From Methanomethylophilus sp963631655 (GTDB lineage Archaea; Thermoplasmatota; Thermoplasmata; Methanomassiliicoccales; Methanomethylophilaceae), in the NCBI GenBank assembly GCA_963631655.1, contig CAVGRR010000045.1:1-12738 (forward strand): DNA of 12,738 bases, written 5' to 3'. This document shows positions 1 through 6,842 of the stretch, piece by piece. The notes under the pieces are model-generated. The model worked only from the letters and a program-made list of their open reading frames with translations, searched no databases and was not told the origin of the DNA. The first letter of the stretch is position 1. Each line of letters starts with the position of its first letter. The translations under genes were made by a program, and so were the position numbers.

Positions 1-14
1 TGCCAGGGGACGTG

Positions 15-1655
15 ATGAAAGCGGAATTGCCGATAGGGGTTGATGATTTCGCAACGGTCCGTAGGAAGGGACTGTACTATGTTGATAAAAGCGAACTCAT
101 TTCCGACCTCTTCAGAAATCCTACTGGTGTGTACCTTTTCACAAGACCCAGACGCTTCGGAAAGTCCCTCAATCTCTCTATGTTGGATGCGTTCTTCAAC
201 ATCAGGTACAAAGGGAATACCTGGTTTGACGGTCTGAAGATCAACGATCATCCGAAAGTAGACGAACACCGCAATGTGTATCCTGTCGTTCATTTGATCA
301 TGAAAGACCTTACAATGGATACAAAAGAGGATTTCATAGATCGGTTCAGAGTTCAGATGAACTCAGTCTATCAGAATTTCGATTATCTGGAAAGCAGCGA
401 ACTCGTCAAATCAAATCAGATTAAGAAATACAACGCTGCAAACATCGATAATCTTAATGAGGCTGAGTTAGAGAATTCCCTTCTGGCACTGTGCGAGATG
501 CTTGAGCAGCACCACGGAATTAAACCGATAGTCTTGATCGATGAATACGATCATCCGATCAATAATTCATTCGGGACCGAGTCCTGTATCGGAATCACAA
601 AGTTCCTTCGTAATTTTTATTCTAAAGCGTTCAAATCCAATACGCACATGGAATTTGCTGTATTGACGGGGGTTATGCAGATTGCCAAAGAGGGCATATT
701 CTCCGGATTGAACAATCTGAGGGTGAACAATATCTTCGATACCGAGTTTGATGAGAGATATGGTTTCACAGAATCCGAGGTAAAAGAAATCTGCAGATAC
801 TATGAACATCCTGAAAAATTCGATGAAGCAAAGGAATGGTATGACGGTTACCGTTTCGGGGATGTTGAAATTTACAATCCCTGGAGTATTTTGAGTTACA
901 TCTACAAGAAATTCGTTCCCAAAACATACTGGGCCGGGACCAGCGGGAATGAAATCATCGATACACTCCTTAAATGTGCGGATAAAGAGACTTTTGAGGT
1001 TCTGACCACCCTTGGAGGTGGCGAAACGGTCACAAAAGAGCTCTCGCCCACAGTGGCCATGGATGATCTCAAGACCAGACATAATGCGATATATTCGGTC
1101 CTCGCAGTTGCAGGATATCTGAATGCTGTCCCTAAAGGAGACGAGTATGTCCTTTCGGTTCCCAACCATGAGATGTACAAGGTATTTTTGGATCATATCG
1201 TGAATTTCGCATTCGGTGAAGAATTCCCTTATAAAGCTCTGCTTAATGCTTTAGAAGCAGGGGATATAGACACTCTCAAAAAGGAATTGGACGACCGTTA
1301 CGACAAATTCGCTTCTTTGATGCTGGTAGATGAAGGGCGTTATCAAGCGATCCTTGCAGCGATCGCATTTGAACGCGAAGGAAGGTACGAAGTATCTGCC
1401 GAGAAGGAATCCGGTGACGGAAGACATGACATCCTGATGAAGACCAGATGTCCCAGATTCCCCAATATCGTCATCGAGCTGAAGAAGGCGGATTCCGAAG
1501 ACAGCGATGCCACCATTGATCGTCTGGCACATGAGGCTTTGGAACAGATCCACAAAAAGAAGTATTATCGGGGTATGAAAGGAAGGACCTTCCTGTACGG
1601 TATCGTGTTCAGAGCAAAAACCGCCACAATCCTTATGGAAGAAATTGTTGTCTGA
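15..1655 (+). CDS. AAA-ATPase-like protein with C-terminal PD-(D/E)XK nuclease-like domain
   Basis: The 546-residue protein has the layout of the AAA-ATPase_like (PF09820) / PDDEXK_9 (PF08011) family, which is abundant in gut bacteria and some gut archaea. The N-terminus shows the family opening LPIGVDDF, then YYVDKS. A Walker A-like segment, RPRRFGKS, lies at about residues 44-51, and a Walker B-like IVLIDEYD at about 172-179. Near the C-terminus, a GDGRHD stretch (Asp about 472) followed by IVIELKK (Glu about 488, Lys about 490) fits a PD-(D/E)XK core. Length is usual for the family and the gene looks intact. I chose ATG 15 because AGGGGA at 5-10 gives a ribosome-binding site 4 nt upstream; an in-frame GTG at 12 is too close to it. 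The biological role of the family is unsettled; nuclease activity is inferred from the motif only. The gene converges on the DUF92 gene with a 36-nt gap and has no visible functional partner here. Its promoter lies outside the window. Confidence 0.9.
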   Translation: MKAELPIGVDDFATVRRKGLYYVDKSELISDLFRNPTGVYLFTRPRRFGKSLNLSMLDAFFNIRYKGNTWFDGLKINDHPKVDEHRNVYPVVHLIMKDLTMDTKEDFIDRFRVQMNSVYQNFDYLESSELVKSNQIKKYNAANIDNLNEAELENSLLALCEMLEQHHGIKPIVLIDEYDHPINNSFGTESCIGITKFLRNFYSKAFKSNTHMEFAVLTGVMQIAKEGIFSGLNNLRVNNIFDTEFDERYGFTESEVKEICRYYEHPEKFDEAKEWYDGYRFGDVEIYNPWSILSYIYKKFVPKTYWAGTSGNEIIDTLLKCADKETFEVLTTLGGGETVTKELSPTVAMDDLKTRHNAIYSVLAVAGYLNAVPKGDEYVLSVPNHEMYKVFLDHIVNFAFGEEFPYKALLNALEAGDIDTLKKELDDRYDKFASLMLVDEGRYQAILAAIAFEREGRYEVSAEKESGDGRHDILMKTRCPRFPNIVIELKKADSEDSDATIDRLAHEALEQIHKKKYYRGMKGRTFLYGIVFRAKTATILMEEIVV

Positions 1656-1691
1656 TATTCTCCGATGATCAAAAATCCGATATCTGGCACA

Positions 1692-2426
1692 TCAGAAAAT
1701 GACGAACAGGAAAGACCCTGCGACCGCTCCGATCAGCGAGGTGGATCCGTTGTTGATGTATTTGTTGATGTATCCTTTGTTCTCCAGAAGGGCACCGAAC
1801 AGACTGTCCATCAGATTGCCGATCATACCTGCGATGAACGGGATGAGGAAGATCGGATCGGTAAGTCCGTCAAAGCTGAAGTCTCTGTAGATGAACAGAC
1901 ATGATACATAAGCGAAGAACAGGGTTCCGACCGCTGCTGCTACCGTCCCGTAAACGGATACTCCACCGTTGGGTCCGGGTTCGATCTCTTTGAGAGTGGT
2001 GATCATGTAGGTCTTCTTGGCCCACATGCCTGTTTCGCTGGCGATCGTGTCGGATGTGGACACCGCCAATGCGGAGACGAACGCAACAGCTAGAACGTCT
2101 GACTGAGTGAAATGGTATACAATCGCGATGACCGTGGGGATGATGCTCACGCCGAGGATATTGAAGACGGTCCTCTCTCCTTTCTTGCCTTCCTGAAGAC
2201 CCAGAGCGATCTTTTCTTTCAGTCTCCACTTGGTGGCGAGGAACGCAATTATGGGGAAAAGATAGAAGACGAGGTCCCACCACAGTTCCGTACAGAAACC
2301 TATGATCTCCGCAAGGATGAAGGCGGTGACCGCAGCACCCTTGGTCATGAGGTTCTTGTGATACGCGAACAGCGACAGTGCCAGAGGGACGATTATCAAC
2401 AGTGCCAGCTCTAGTATCCTATCCAT
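1692..2426 (-). CDS. DUF92 family integral membrane protein
   Basis: This 244-residue protein is highly hydrophobic, with about six or seven predicted membrane segments. The first is at about residues 5-20 and the last at the extreme C-terminus. It carries the signature motifs of the DUF92/TIGR00297 family: STSDTIASETG, then GPNGGVSVYG, then GNLMDSLFGALLE, and a final N-x-G-x-x-x-L-I-G-A. The plant member VTE6 acts as a phytyl-phosphate kinase, so the archaeal protein could act on an isoprenoid alcohol phosphate. That is an inference by family only; no archaeal member of known function is recalled. Start ATG 2426 has an AAGGA ribosome-binding site 9 nt upstream. It lies 14 nt after the stop of the small unknown gene, so it is probably the last gene of the pyrB operon. 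Length is normal and no defect is seen. Confidence 0.88.
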   Translation of the reverse strand: MDRILELALLIIVPLALSLFAYHKNLMTKGAAVTAFILAEIIGFCTELWWDLVFYLFPIIAFLATKWRLKEKIALGLQEGKKGERTVFNILGVSIIPTVIAIVYHFTQSDVLAVAFVSALAVSTSDTIASETGMWAKKTYMITTLKEIEPGPNGGVSVYGTVAAAVGTLFFAYVSCLFIYRDFSFDGLTDPIFLIPFIAGMIGNLMDSLFGALLENKGYINKYINNGSTSLIGAVAGSFLFVIF

Positions 2427-2440
2427 TTCACAACATCCTT

Positions 2441-2707
2441 TCAGCGAATCTTTTCAAGAAGTTTGGTGGCGTCCGAGATGCATTCGGCGCGGTCGGTCTG
2501 CGGAAGATACATGACTTTTCCCTGACGGTAGAGGGTGACCTCTTTCCCGTTCCAGTCGAACACCAGGAGCATATTGTCCTTTTCTTTGATGGTGCATCCT
2601 TCGGATTCGAGGATCTTGGCCGCACGGTCCATGTCGAGGTCCATGATGTCTGCGGAGATGGCCATCAGAGCCTTTCCTCCGCAAAGGCGTGCGGTCGTGA
2701 ACCTCAT
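2441..2707 (-). CDS. Small conserved-looking protein of unknown function
   Basis: This 88-residue protein is not recognised with certainty. Its start ATG overlaps the stop of the upstream UPF0200 gene as ATGA, and GAGG lies 8 nt upstream, which supports translation coupled to the operon. The C-terminal half (about residues 40-88) reads as alternating strands followed by a helix: LLVFDWNGKEVTLY, RQGKVMYLPQTD, then a helical stretch ending LLEKIR. This order of strand, 'x-G-K-V' strand and closing amphipathic helix resembles one half-repeat of the TATA-binding-protein fold, but sequence similarity is too weak to claim homology. A pair of cysteines (about residues 9 and 38) is visible without a metal-site pattern. 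It sits between the UPF0200 and DUF92 genes. No signal peptide or membrane segment is seen. That it is a real gene is likely; its function is unknown. Confidence 0.75.
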   Translation of the reverse strand: MRFTTARLCGGKALMAISADIMDLDMDRAAKILESEGCTIKEKDNMLLVFDWNGKEVTLYRQGKVMYLPQTDRAECISDATKLLEKIR

Positions 2708-3237
2708 TGAAGGGACCTCATCAGTTCGGCGGACCTCTTATGGAAATCCTCCAGAGAGCCGGTGTTGGGGACCATGAAATCGCACAGTGCCAGCACCTCT
2801 CCGACGCCCCATGAGAGCTCTCTCGAATCCCTCTCATTGAATGCCTTGAGATCTGCAGGAGCGTCCTCTCTTCCGCGCTTCACGAGCCTTTCATATCTTA
2901 CCTGCGGAGGGGCGTAGATTCCCACTGTCACGACCTCTCCGCCGAGGTTCTTGAACGAACGGATCTCGTCCATACTCCGGCACCCGTCGATGATGAAGAT
3001 GCTTTCGCCCCTCATCTTCTCCAGGGTCCTTTTGGCCCAGATGTCCTTTCCGTGGAGTTCCCTCTCTGAACTGGCGAACTGTCCCATGGGGACACCCTCC
3101 TTCTGAGCCGATGAACCTGAATAAAGTTCCCTTACGGCATCGCCCATCCTGGCGAACGGGATCCCTGCGGCCATACCAGCTGTAAGGAACTCCTCCTTCC
3201 CGGCACCGGGCATGCCTGTGACCACGATGAGTCTCAT
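2704..3237 (-). CDS. UPF0200 family P-loop nucleotide-binding protein (kinase-like)
   Basis: This 177-residue P-loop protein has the features of the archaeal UPF0200 family, which is often labelled AAA ATPase, adenylate-kinase-like or dephospho-CoA-kinase-like. Walker A is GMPGAGK at residues 8-14, directly after the first strand. FIIDGCRSMDEI, at about residues 86-97, is the family's second hallmark and ends a strand in the Walker B position. A basic helix with YERLVKRGRED follows and could serve as a lid. Length fits the family (about 180). The true substrate of UPF0200 is not established as far as I know, and a CoA role should not be assumed. ATG 3237 shares its A with the pyrI stop (TGATG). 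A longer open frame continues upstream to 3726, but that part lies antiparallel-free inside pyrI in another frame and is Arg/His-rich, so I rejected it. The gene is co-transcribed with pyrBI and overlaps the next gene by 4 nt. Confidence 0.9.
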   Translation of the reverse strand: MRLIVVTGMPGAGKEEFLTAGMAAGIPFARMGDAVRELYSGSSAQKEGVPMGQFASSERELHGKDIWAKRTLEKMRGESIFIIDGCRSMDEIRSFKNLGGEVVTVGIYAPPQVRYERLVKRGREDAPADLKAFNERDSRELSWGVGEVLALCDFMVPNTGSLEDFHKRSAELMRSLQ

Positions 3238-3716
3238 CAGATCAGGTTGTCCGAGATGTTGTTGAGGATGCGGTCGCAGTAGACGCACCTCAGCATCGGG
3301 GGGCAGCGCTGTTCGACGAAGAACTTGGGGGAGACCGGTTCGCCTTTGTTGGTGATGCAGTTGGGGTTGCTGCACTTCACGATACCGGTGACCACATCCT
3401 CCAGCCTGACATCGAATTTTTCCGCGATGTAGTAGTCGCGGATGATGGAGATGGTGGCGTGGGGTGCGATCAGGGCGATCTTGCTCACGGTGATGGGGTC
3501 GAGCTCCATATCTTCGATCTTCACGATGTCCTTCCACTTCTCGTTGTTCTTGGTGGTGGAAACGTGGATTCCGATGCTGATACCGGAGTCGATGTTGTTC
3601 TCGTGCACTCCGAGGATCTTCAGTACGTTGAGGGACTGTCCGTCGGTGATGTGGTCGATGACGGTTCCGTTCCTGATCGGGGGTATCTTGATATCTTCTA
3701 CTTTGTCTCCGAGCAT
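3237..3716 (-). CDS. pyrI: Aspartate carbamoyltransferase regulatory subunit
   Basis: PyrI binds the nucleotide effectors of aspartate carbamoyltransferase and, through a zinc domain, holds the catalytic PyrB trimers in the holoenzyme of pyrimidine synthesis. The 159-residue protein has the allosteric-domain opening IKIPPIRNGTVIDHI and the GQSLNVLKILGV helix. Its C-terminal zinc domain has C-x4-C (about residues 115 and 120) and C-x2-C (about 144 and 147), matching the four ligands of the E. coli subunit. An extra Cys occurs at about 138. I chose ATG 3716 because GGAGGTGA at 3730-3723 gives a strong ribosome-binding site with 6-nt spacing. An in-frame GTG at 3719 would leave only 3 nt. The start shares one base with the pyrB stop, so translation is probably coupled, as expected for subunits of one enzyme. 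Length is typical and all key cysteines are present. Confidence 0.97.
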   Translation of the reverse strand: MLGDKVEDIKIPPIRNGTVIDHITDGQSLNVLKILGVHENNIDSGISIGIHVSTTKNNEKWKDIVKIEDMELDPITVSKIALIAPHATISIIRDYYIAEKFDVRLEDVVTGIVKCSNPNCITNKGEPVSPKFFVEQRCPPMLRCVYCDRILNNISDNLI

Positions 3717-4645
3717 CACATCTCACCTCCCATAATGGCGCAGAGGATGGCCATTCTGACGGGGACCCCGTTGAAGGCCTGCTGGAAATACTTTGCGTGA
3801 GGAGTGTTATCCACTTCGGTGGCGATCTCGTTCACCCTGGGGAGGGGGTGCATGACGCTGAGGTCGTCTTTCGCTTCCCTGAGCATGGCGTTGTCGATCC
3901 TGTAGGTTCCGGCGACCTTCTGGTACTCGGCGGGGTCGGGGAATCTCTCCCTCTGGATCCTGGTGACGTAGAGGATGTCCGCATCGGGGATGGCGTCCTC
4001 CAGGGACGCGGTCTTCTTGGGGATGCATCCTTTGGCCTTCAGCGCGTCCACGATGTCTTCGGGCATCTGGAGGCTCTCAGGGGCGACAAGGGTGAGTTTC
4101 ACTCCGAACATGGTGAGGGCCTGGGCGAGGGTGTGCACGGTCCTTCCGTACTTCAGGTCGCCGACCAGGGCGATGTTGAGTCCGTCCAGGGATCCCTTGG
4201 CCTGTTTCATGGTGAAAAGGTCCAGGAGCATCTGGGTGGGGTGGGAACCTGCTCCGTCGCCGGCGTTGATGACCGGTCTCTGGGAGACATCCGCAGCGAG
4301 TCTGGCGGCCCCTTCGTAAGGGTGCCTCAGAACGATGCAGTCGCAGTAGGAGTCGACCATCCTGATGGTGTCGGAGAGGGTCTCTCCCTTTGCGATGGAG
4401 GTCATGGACATCTCGGAGACGTCCATCACATGGCATCCGAGCCTGTATGCCGCGCTCTCGAAGGAGAGTTTGGTACGGGTGGAAGGTTCGAAGAAGAGGT
4501 TCGCCATGATCTTTCCGTCCAGGGCGCGTTTGGTCTTTTCGCCGCGGGCGTAGGGGACCATTTCCTTTGAGAGGTCGAGAATGTACTCTATCTGCTCCCT
4601 GTTGAGGTCGCGGATGGAAACCAGGTCCTTGTTTTTGAAATCCAT
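3716..4645 (-). CDS. pyrB: Aspartate carbamoyltransferase catalytic subunit
   Basis: PyrB condenses carbamoyl phosphate and aspartate to carbamoyl-aspartate, the committed step of de novo UMP synthesis. The 309-residue length matches the family (about 305-311). Visible active-site motifs are FFEPSTRTKLSFESA with STRT at residues 55-58 (carbamoyl-phosphate binding), SIAKGETLSDT with Ser and Lys near 83-86, LRHPYEGAA at 106-114, HPTQMLLDLFT at 135-145, GDLKYGRTVHTLA at 162-174, and MHPLPRVNEI at 265-274. No catalytic residue appears to be missing. The start gives the usual N-terminus; only a weak GCGGA lies upstream, which is not unusual for a first gene with a short leader. It heads the minus-strand pyrB-pyrI-UPF0200-unknown-DUF92 cluster and has its own upstream region of 227 nt containing a TATA-like box. 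Confidence 0.98.
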   Translation of the reverse strand: MDFKNKDLVSIRDLNREQIEYILDLSKEMVPYARGEKTKRALDGKIMANLFFEPSTRTKLSFESAAYRLGCHVMDVSEMSMTSIAKGETLSDTIRMVDSYCDCIVLRHPYEGAARLAADVSQRPVINAGDGAGSHPTQMLLDLFTMKQAKGSLDGLNIALVGDLKYGRTVHTLAQALTMFGVKLTLVAPESLQMPEDIVDALKAKGCIPKKTASLEDAIPDADILYVTRIQRERFPDPAEYQKVAGTYRIDNAMLREAKDDLSVMHPLPRVNEIATEVDNTPHAKYFQQAFNGVPVRMAILCAIMGGEM

Positions 4646-4678
4646 GATTCCGCAAATGTGTCAATCCGTATTAAACGT

Positions 4679-4688
4679 GCGCATGCGC
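4679..4688. promoter_or_regulatory. Perfect 10-bp palindrome near the expected pyrB transcription start
   Basis: GCGCATGCGC is its own reverse complement. It lies just downstream of the candidate TATA box, close to the expected start of the pyrB transcript, which is the usual place for an archaeal repressor operator. It is short and could be chance in GC-rich DNA. The rest of the 227-nt gap (4646-4872) holds only a weak GC-rich hairpin at 4777-4812 (7-bp arms CGGGAGG / CCTCCCG) that might end LRR-2 transcripts. Confidence 0.3.
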
Positions 4689-4698
4689 GGGTACAGGT

Positions 4699-4712
4699 GG
4701 TTTTTAAAGGGG
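4699..4712 (-). promoter_or_regulatory. Candidate archaeal TATA box for the pyrB operon
   Basis: The minus strand reads CCTTTAAAAACC here, an A/T-rich core in an otherwise GC-rich stretch, with C-rich DNA immediately upstream that could act as a BRE. Its distance from ATG 4645 (about 55-65 nt) would put transcription start near 4675 and leave a leader of about 30 nt. This is prediction from pattern and spacing only. Confidence 0.45.
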
Positions 4713-4872
4713 GTGAGGGGAAGATATGTAAGGAACGGATCTTTCCCGATGTTTCGGTGAGGGGTCCGAAGGGTTTCGGGAGGACCTCTCTTTTGAGGGA
4801 GAAGCCCTCCCGCAGAGCCTCGGAAATATGTTCGATTCCGATGCTCTGGGACATTTGATGAATGCTGTTTTT

Positions 4873-6801
4873 TCAGAGATATCTGGCGTCCGCACAGAAC
4901 CTCACGACGGAACTCAGATCCGTCGCGACAGCGTTCTCGGAACATCTGTTATCGACTTCATTGCTCGTCTCATTCGGAATATGCTGTGCGATATGCATCA
5001 CGCCGGATTCGCCTGTGAAGACCAATCCGCTCAGATTCTCCGCCGAGGCACGCATCAGTCTGCCGTCCTCTCCGTAGAATGCGTAGTGGATGAAGGTGTG
5101 GGCCCCCAGATAGGTGATTCCGCTGTCGACCGTTATCTGGTTCACCTGATGGCCCAGGGCGCACCAGAAGGGTGTACGGCCGGAGTAATCGAATCCGATA
5201 CCGGTCGTTCCGGTGGTCAGTCTCAGAGTGGTGACGGCATCGCACTGATCGAATGCTGGGTATTTGTCCGAATAGGTGCTGTCGAGGGTGATCGGAAGGG
5301 TGACATCCTTCAGTTCCCTGCACTGGAAGAACGTGTGGTTGTCCAGGGATTCCACACTGTCGGGGATCACGATCGAGGTGATGTACAGTTCACGGAAGGC
5401 ATCTGACCCAATGTGTTTGATTCCATCTTCGAACACTATCTCCTTCAGGGTGTCCCTGCACTGGAACCAAGGGGTGTGTTTGTACCAGCAGTTTATATCT
5501 TCATATGCGCCGTAATTGAATCCATATCCGGTACCAGGGGTGAATGTCACCTTCTCTATTCCGGACACACCGTCGAAGGCGGGACAGCTGTCGATCCAGG
5601 TGGCATTGAGGCTGATGGGGAGGATGAGATCTTTCACCTCGCATCTGCCGAAGGTGTATCCGGCGAGAATACCCAGAGAGTCCGGGAGCACGAGTGTCTC
5701 CGTGTGGCAGCCGTAGAACACGTAGTCCCCGAGGCGGGTAATACCCTCCTCCAAGGTCACCGTTTTGAGATTAGGCGCGTTGTTCCAGGGGTTGTATCTC
5801 GAAGTCCCAGCATCGTAATTGCAGAGTATCCCTGTACCCTTGGTCAGGGTGACCTTCACCAGGGAGGAGTAGCATGATGAGTCGTAGGCGAAGAACGCAT
5901 TGCTCGATCCGCAGTAGGCGCCTATCGGGATAGTGAGCTCCCTGATGTTGCAGCCGGCGAACATGTATCCGCCGAGGAGCGTGATGTTGTCGGAGATTAC
6001 TATCGTCTTTGCGATGCTGTTGTTCATGTTCCAGGGGGCCAGATACTGGTACAGAGTTCCCACAGAGTCCGAATATCCGAACGGGATGCCGTTTCCGCGG
6101 GTGAAGGTGACCTTTTCAACCGCCAGACAGCCTTGGAATGCGGGATAGTTCATGTCGCCGTAGGGATTGAGGTGTTCGGGAATGGTCAGGTCGGCCAGCT
6201 TCGTGCAGTCGGCGAAACAGTAGCATCCCAGCGAGGCCATGCTCTCGGGGAGCACAAGGGAGGTTATGTTCAGTTCGCGGAATGCATGCGTTCCGATACT
6301 TTTGATCAGTTCTGCAAACTCGATATCCTTCAGGACATCCCTGCTCTGATACCAGGGGGTGAGCTGGTACCAGGAGTCCTGGCCCTTGTATCCGGTGTAG
6401 TTGAATCCGTATCCGTCCGCTCCGTAGGTGAAGCTGACCTTTTCGATGTTGCAGCAGCCCGCGAAGGCGCAGTCGGTGTCGGAGGTCACGCTGTTGAGCG
6501 AGATGGGAATAACGAGTTCCTTCACGCTGGCACATTCGAGGAACGCCCCTTTTCCGAGGTATGTGATGTCATTGTCGATCACTATCCTGGTGATCTCGGT
6601 ACGGTCGCCGTACCAGGGTGCGTGCGATCCATCGTAATCGTACATCGCTCCGGAACCGCCGATCTCCAGGGTGCCGTCCGAGTAATAGTAGTAATAGGCA
6701 TTGTCACCGCACCATCCGCGTTCCACCACCGATGCAGAGGAACCGTCCGCCTCCGCATGGATGACGAACAGGACCATCATCGCAGATGCCACGACCGCCA
6801 T
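4873..6801 (-). CDS. BspA-type leucine-rich-repeat secreted/surface protein (LRR-2)
   Basis: This 642-residue paralogue of the two LRR genes upstream is built of LRR_5 (BspA-type) repeats such as ITSLVLPESMASLGCYCF and DLTIPEHLN. The repeats alternate with six 'D/N-Y ... P-W' segments (HAPW, LTPW, LAPW, NPW, TPW, TPFW). A Tyr run (YYYYYSDGTLEIGGSGAMYDY) opens the mature part, and a cap with AENLSG-x-x-F closes it. ATG 6801 is the first standard start, but it falls inside the hydrophobic segment (AVVASAMMVLFVIHA). The frame stays open upstream and encodes the family N-terminus (GGNIHSKL ... LKLRTVLTI) with no ATG, GTG or TTG before an in-frame TAA. The gene therefore either uses the late ATG with a shortened signal, uses an unusual start, or is 5'-damaged. 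It follows LRR-1 after 41 nt and would depend on its transcription. An adhesin-like role is inferred from the family. Confidence 0.85.
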   Translation of the reverse strand: MAVVASAMMVLFVIHAEADGSSASVVERGWCGDNAYYYYYSDGTLEIGGSGAMYDYDGSHAPWYGDRTEITRIVIDNDITYLGKGAFLECASVKELVIPISLNSVTSDTDCAFAGCCNIEKVSFTYGADGYGFNYTGYKGQDSWYQLTPWYQSRDVLKDIEFAELIKSIGTHAFRELNITSLVLPESMASLGCYCFADCTKLADLTIPEHLNPYGDMNYPAFQGCLAVEKVTFTRGNGIPFGYSDSVGTLYQYLAPWNMNNSIAKTIVISDNITLLGGYMFAGCNIRELTIPIGAYCGSSNAFFAYDSSCYSSLVKVTLTKGTGILCNYDAGTSRYNPWNNAPNLKTVTLEEGITRLGDYVFYGCHTETLVLPDSLGILAGYTFGRCEVKDLILPISLNATWIDSCPAFDGVSGIEKVTFTPGTGYGFNYGAYEDINCWYKHTPWFQCRDTLKEIVFEDGIKHIGSDAFRELYITSIVIPDSVESLDNHTFFQCRELKDVTLPITLDSTYSDKYPAFDQCDAVTTLRLTTGTTGIGFDYSGRTPFWCALGHQVNQITVDSGITYLGAHTFIHYAFYGEDGRLMRASAENLSGLVFTGESGVMHIAQHIPNETSNEVDNRCSENAVATDLSSVVRFCADARYL

Positions 6802-6842
6802 GATCGTCAGAACGGTCCTGAGCTTCAGGGAACCGTCTGTAA

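Noticed and set aside
1656..1904. Small plus-strand open frame after the ATPase gene
   Set aside because: It lies almost wholly antisense to the DUF92 gene and has no ribosome-binding site or recognisable motif.
3238..3726. N-terminal extension of the UPF0200 open frame up to 3726
   Set aside because: It lies inside pyrI in another frame and is a low-complexity Arg/His/Gln-rich translation. The family start MRLIVVTGMPG is at 3237.
4588..4854. Minus-strand open frame of 88 codons starting upstream of pyrB and overlapping its start
   Set aside because: It runs through the pyrB promoter region and 58 nt into pyrB in another frame, has no clear ribosome-binding site and no recognisable motif. 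It was considered as a leader peptide but has no terminator/antiterminator structure.
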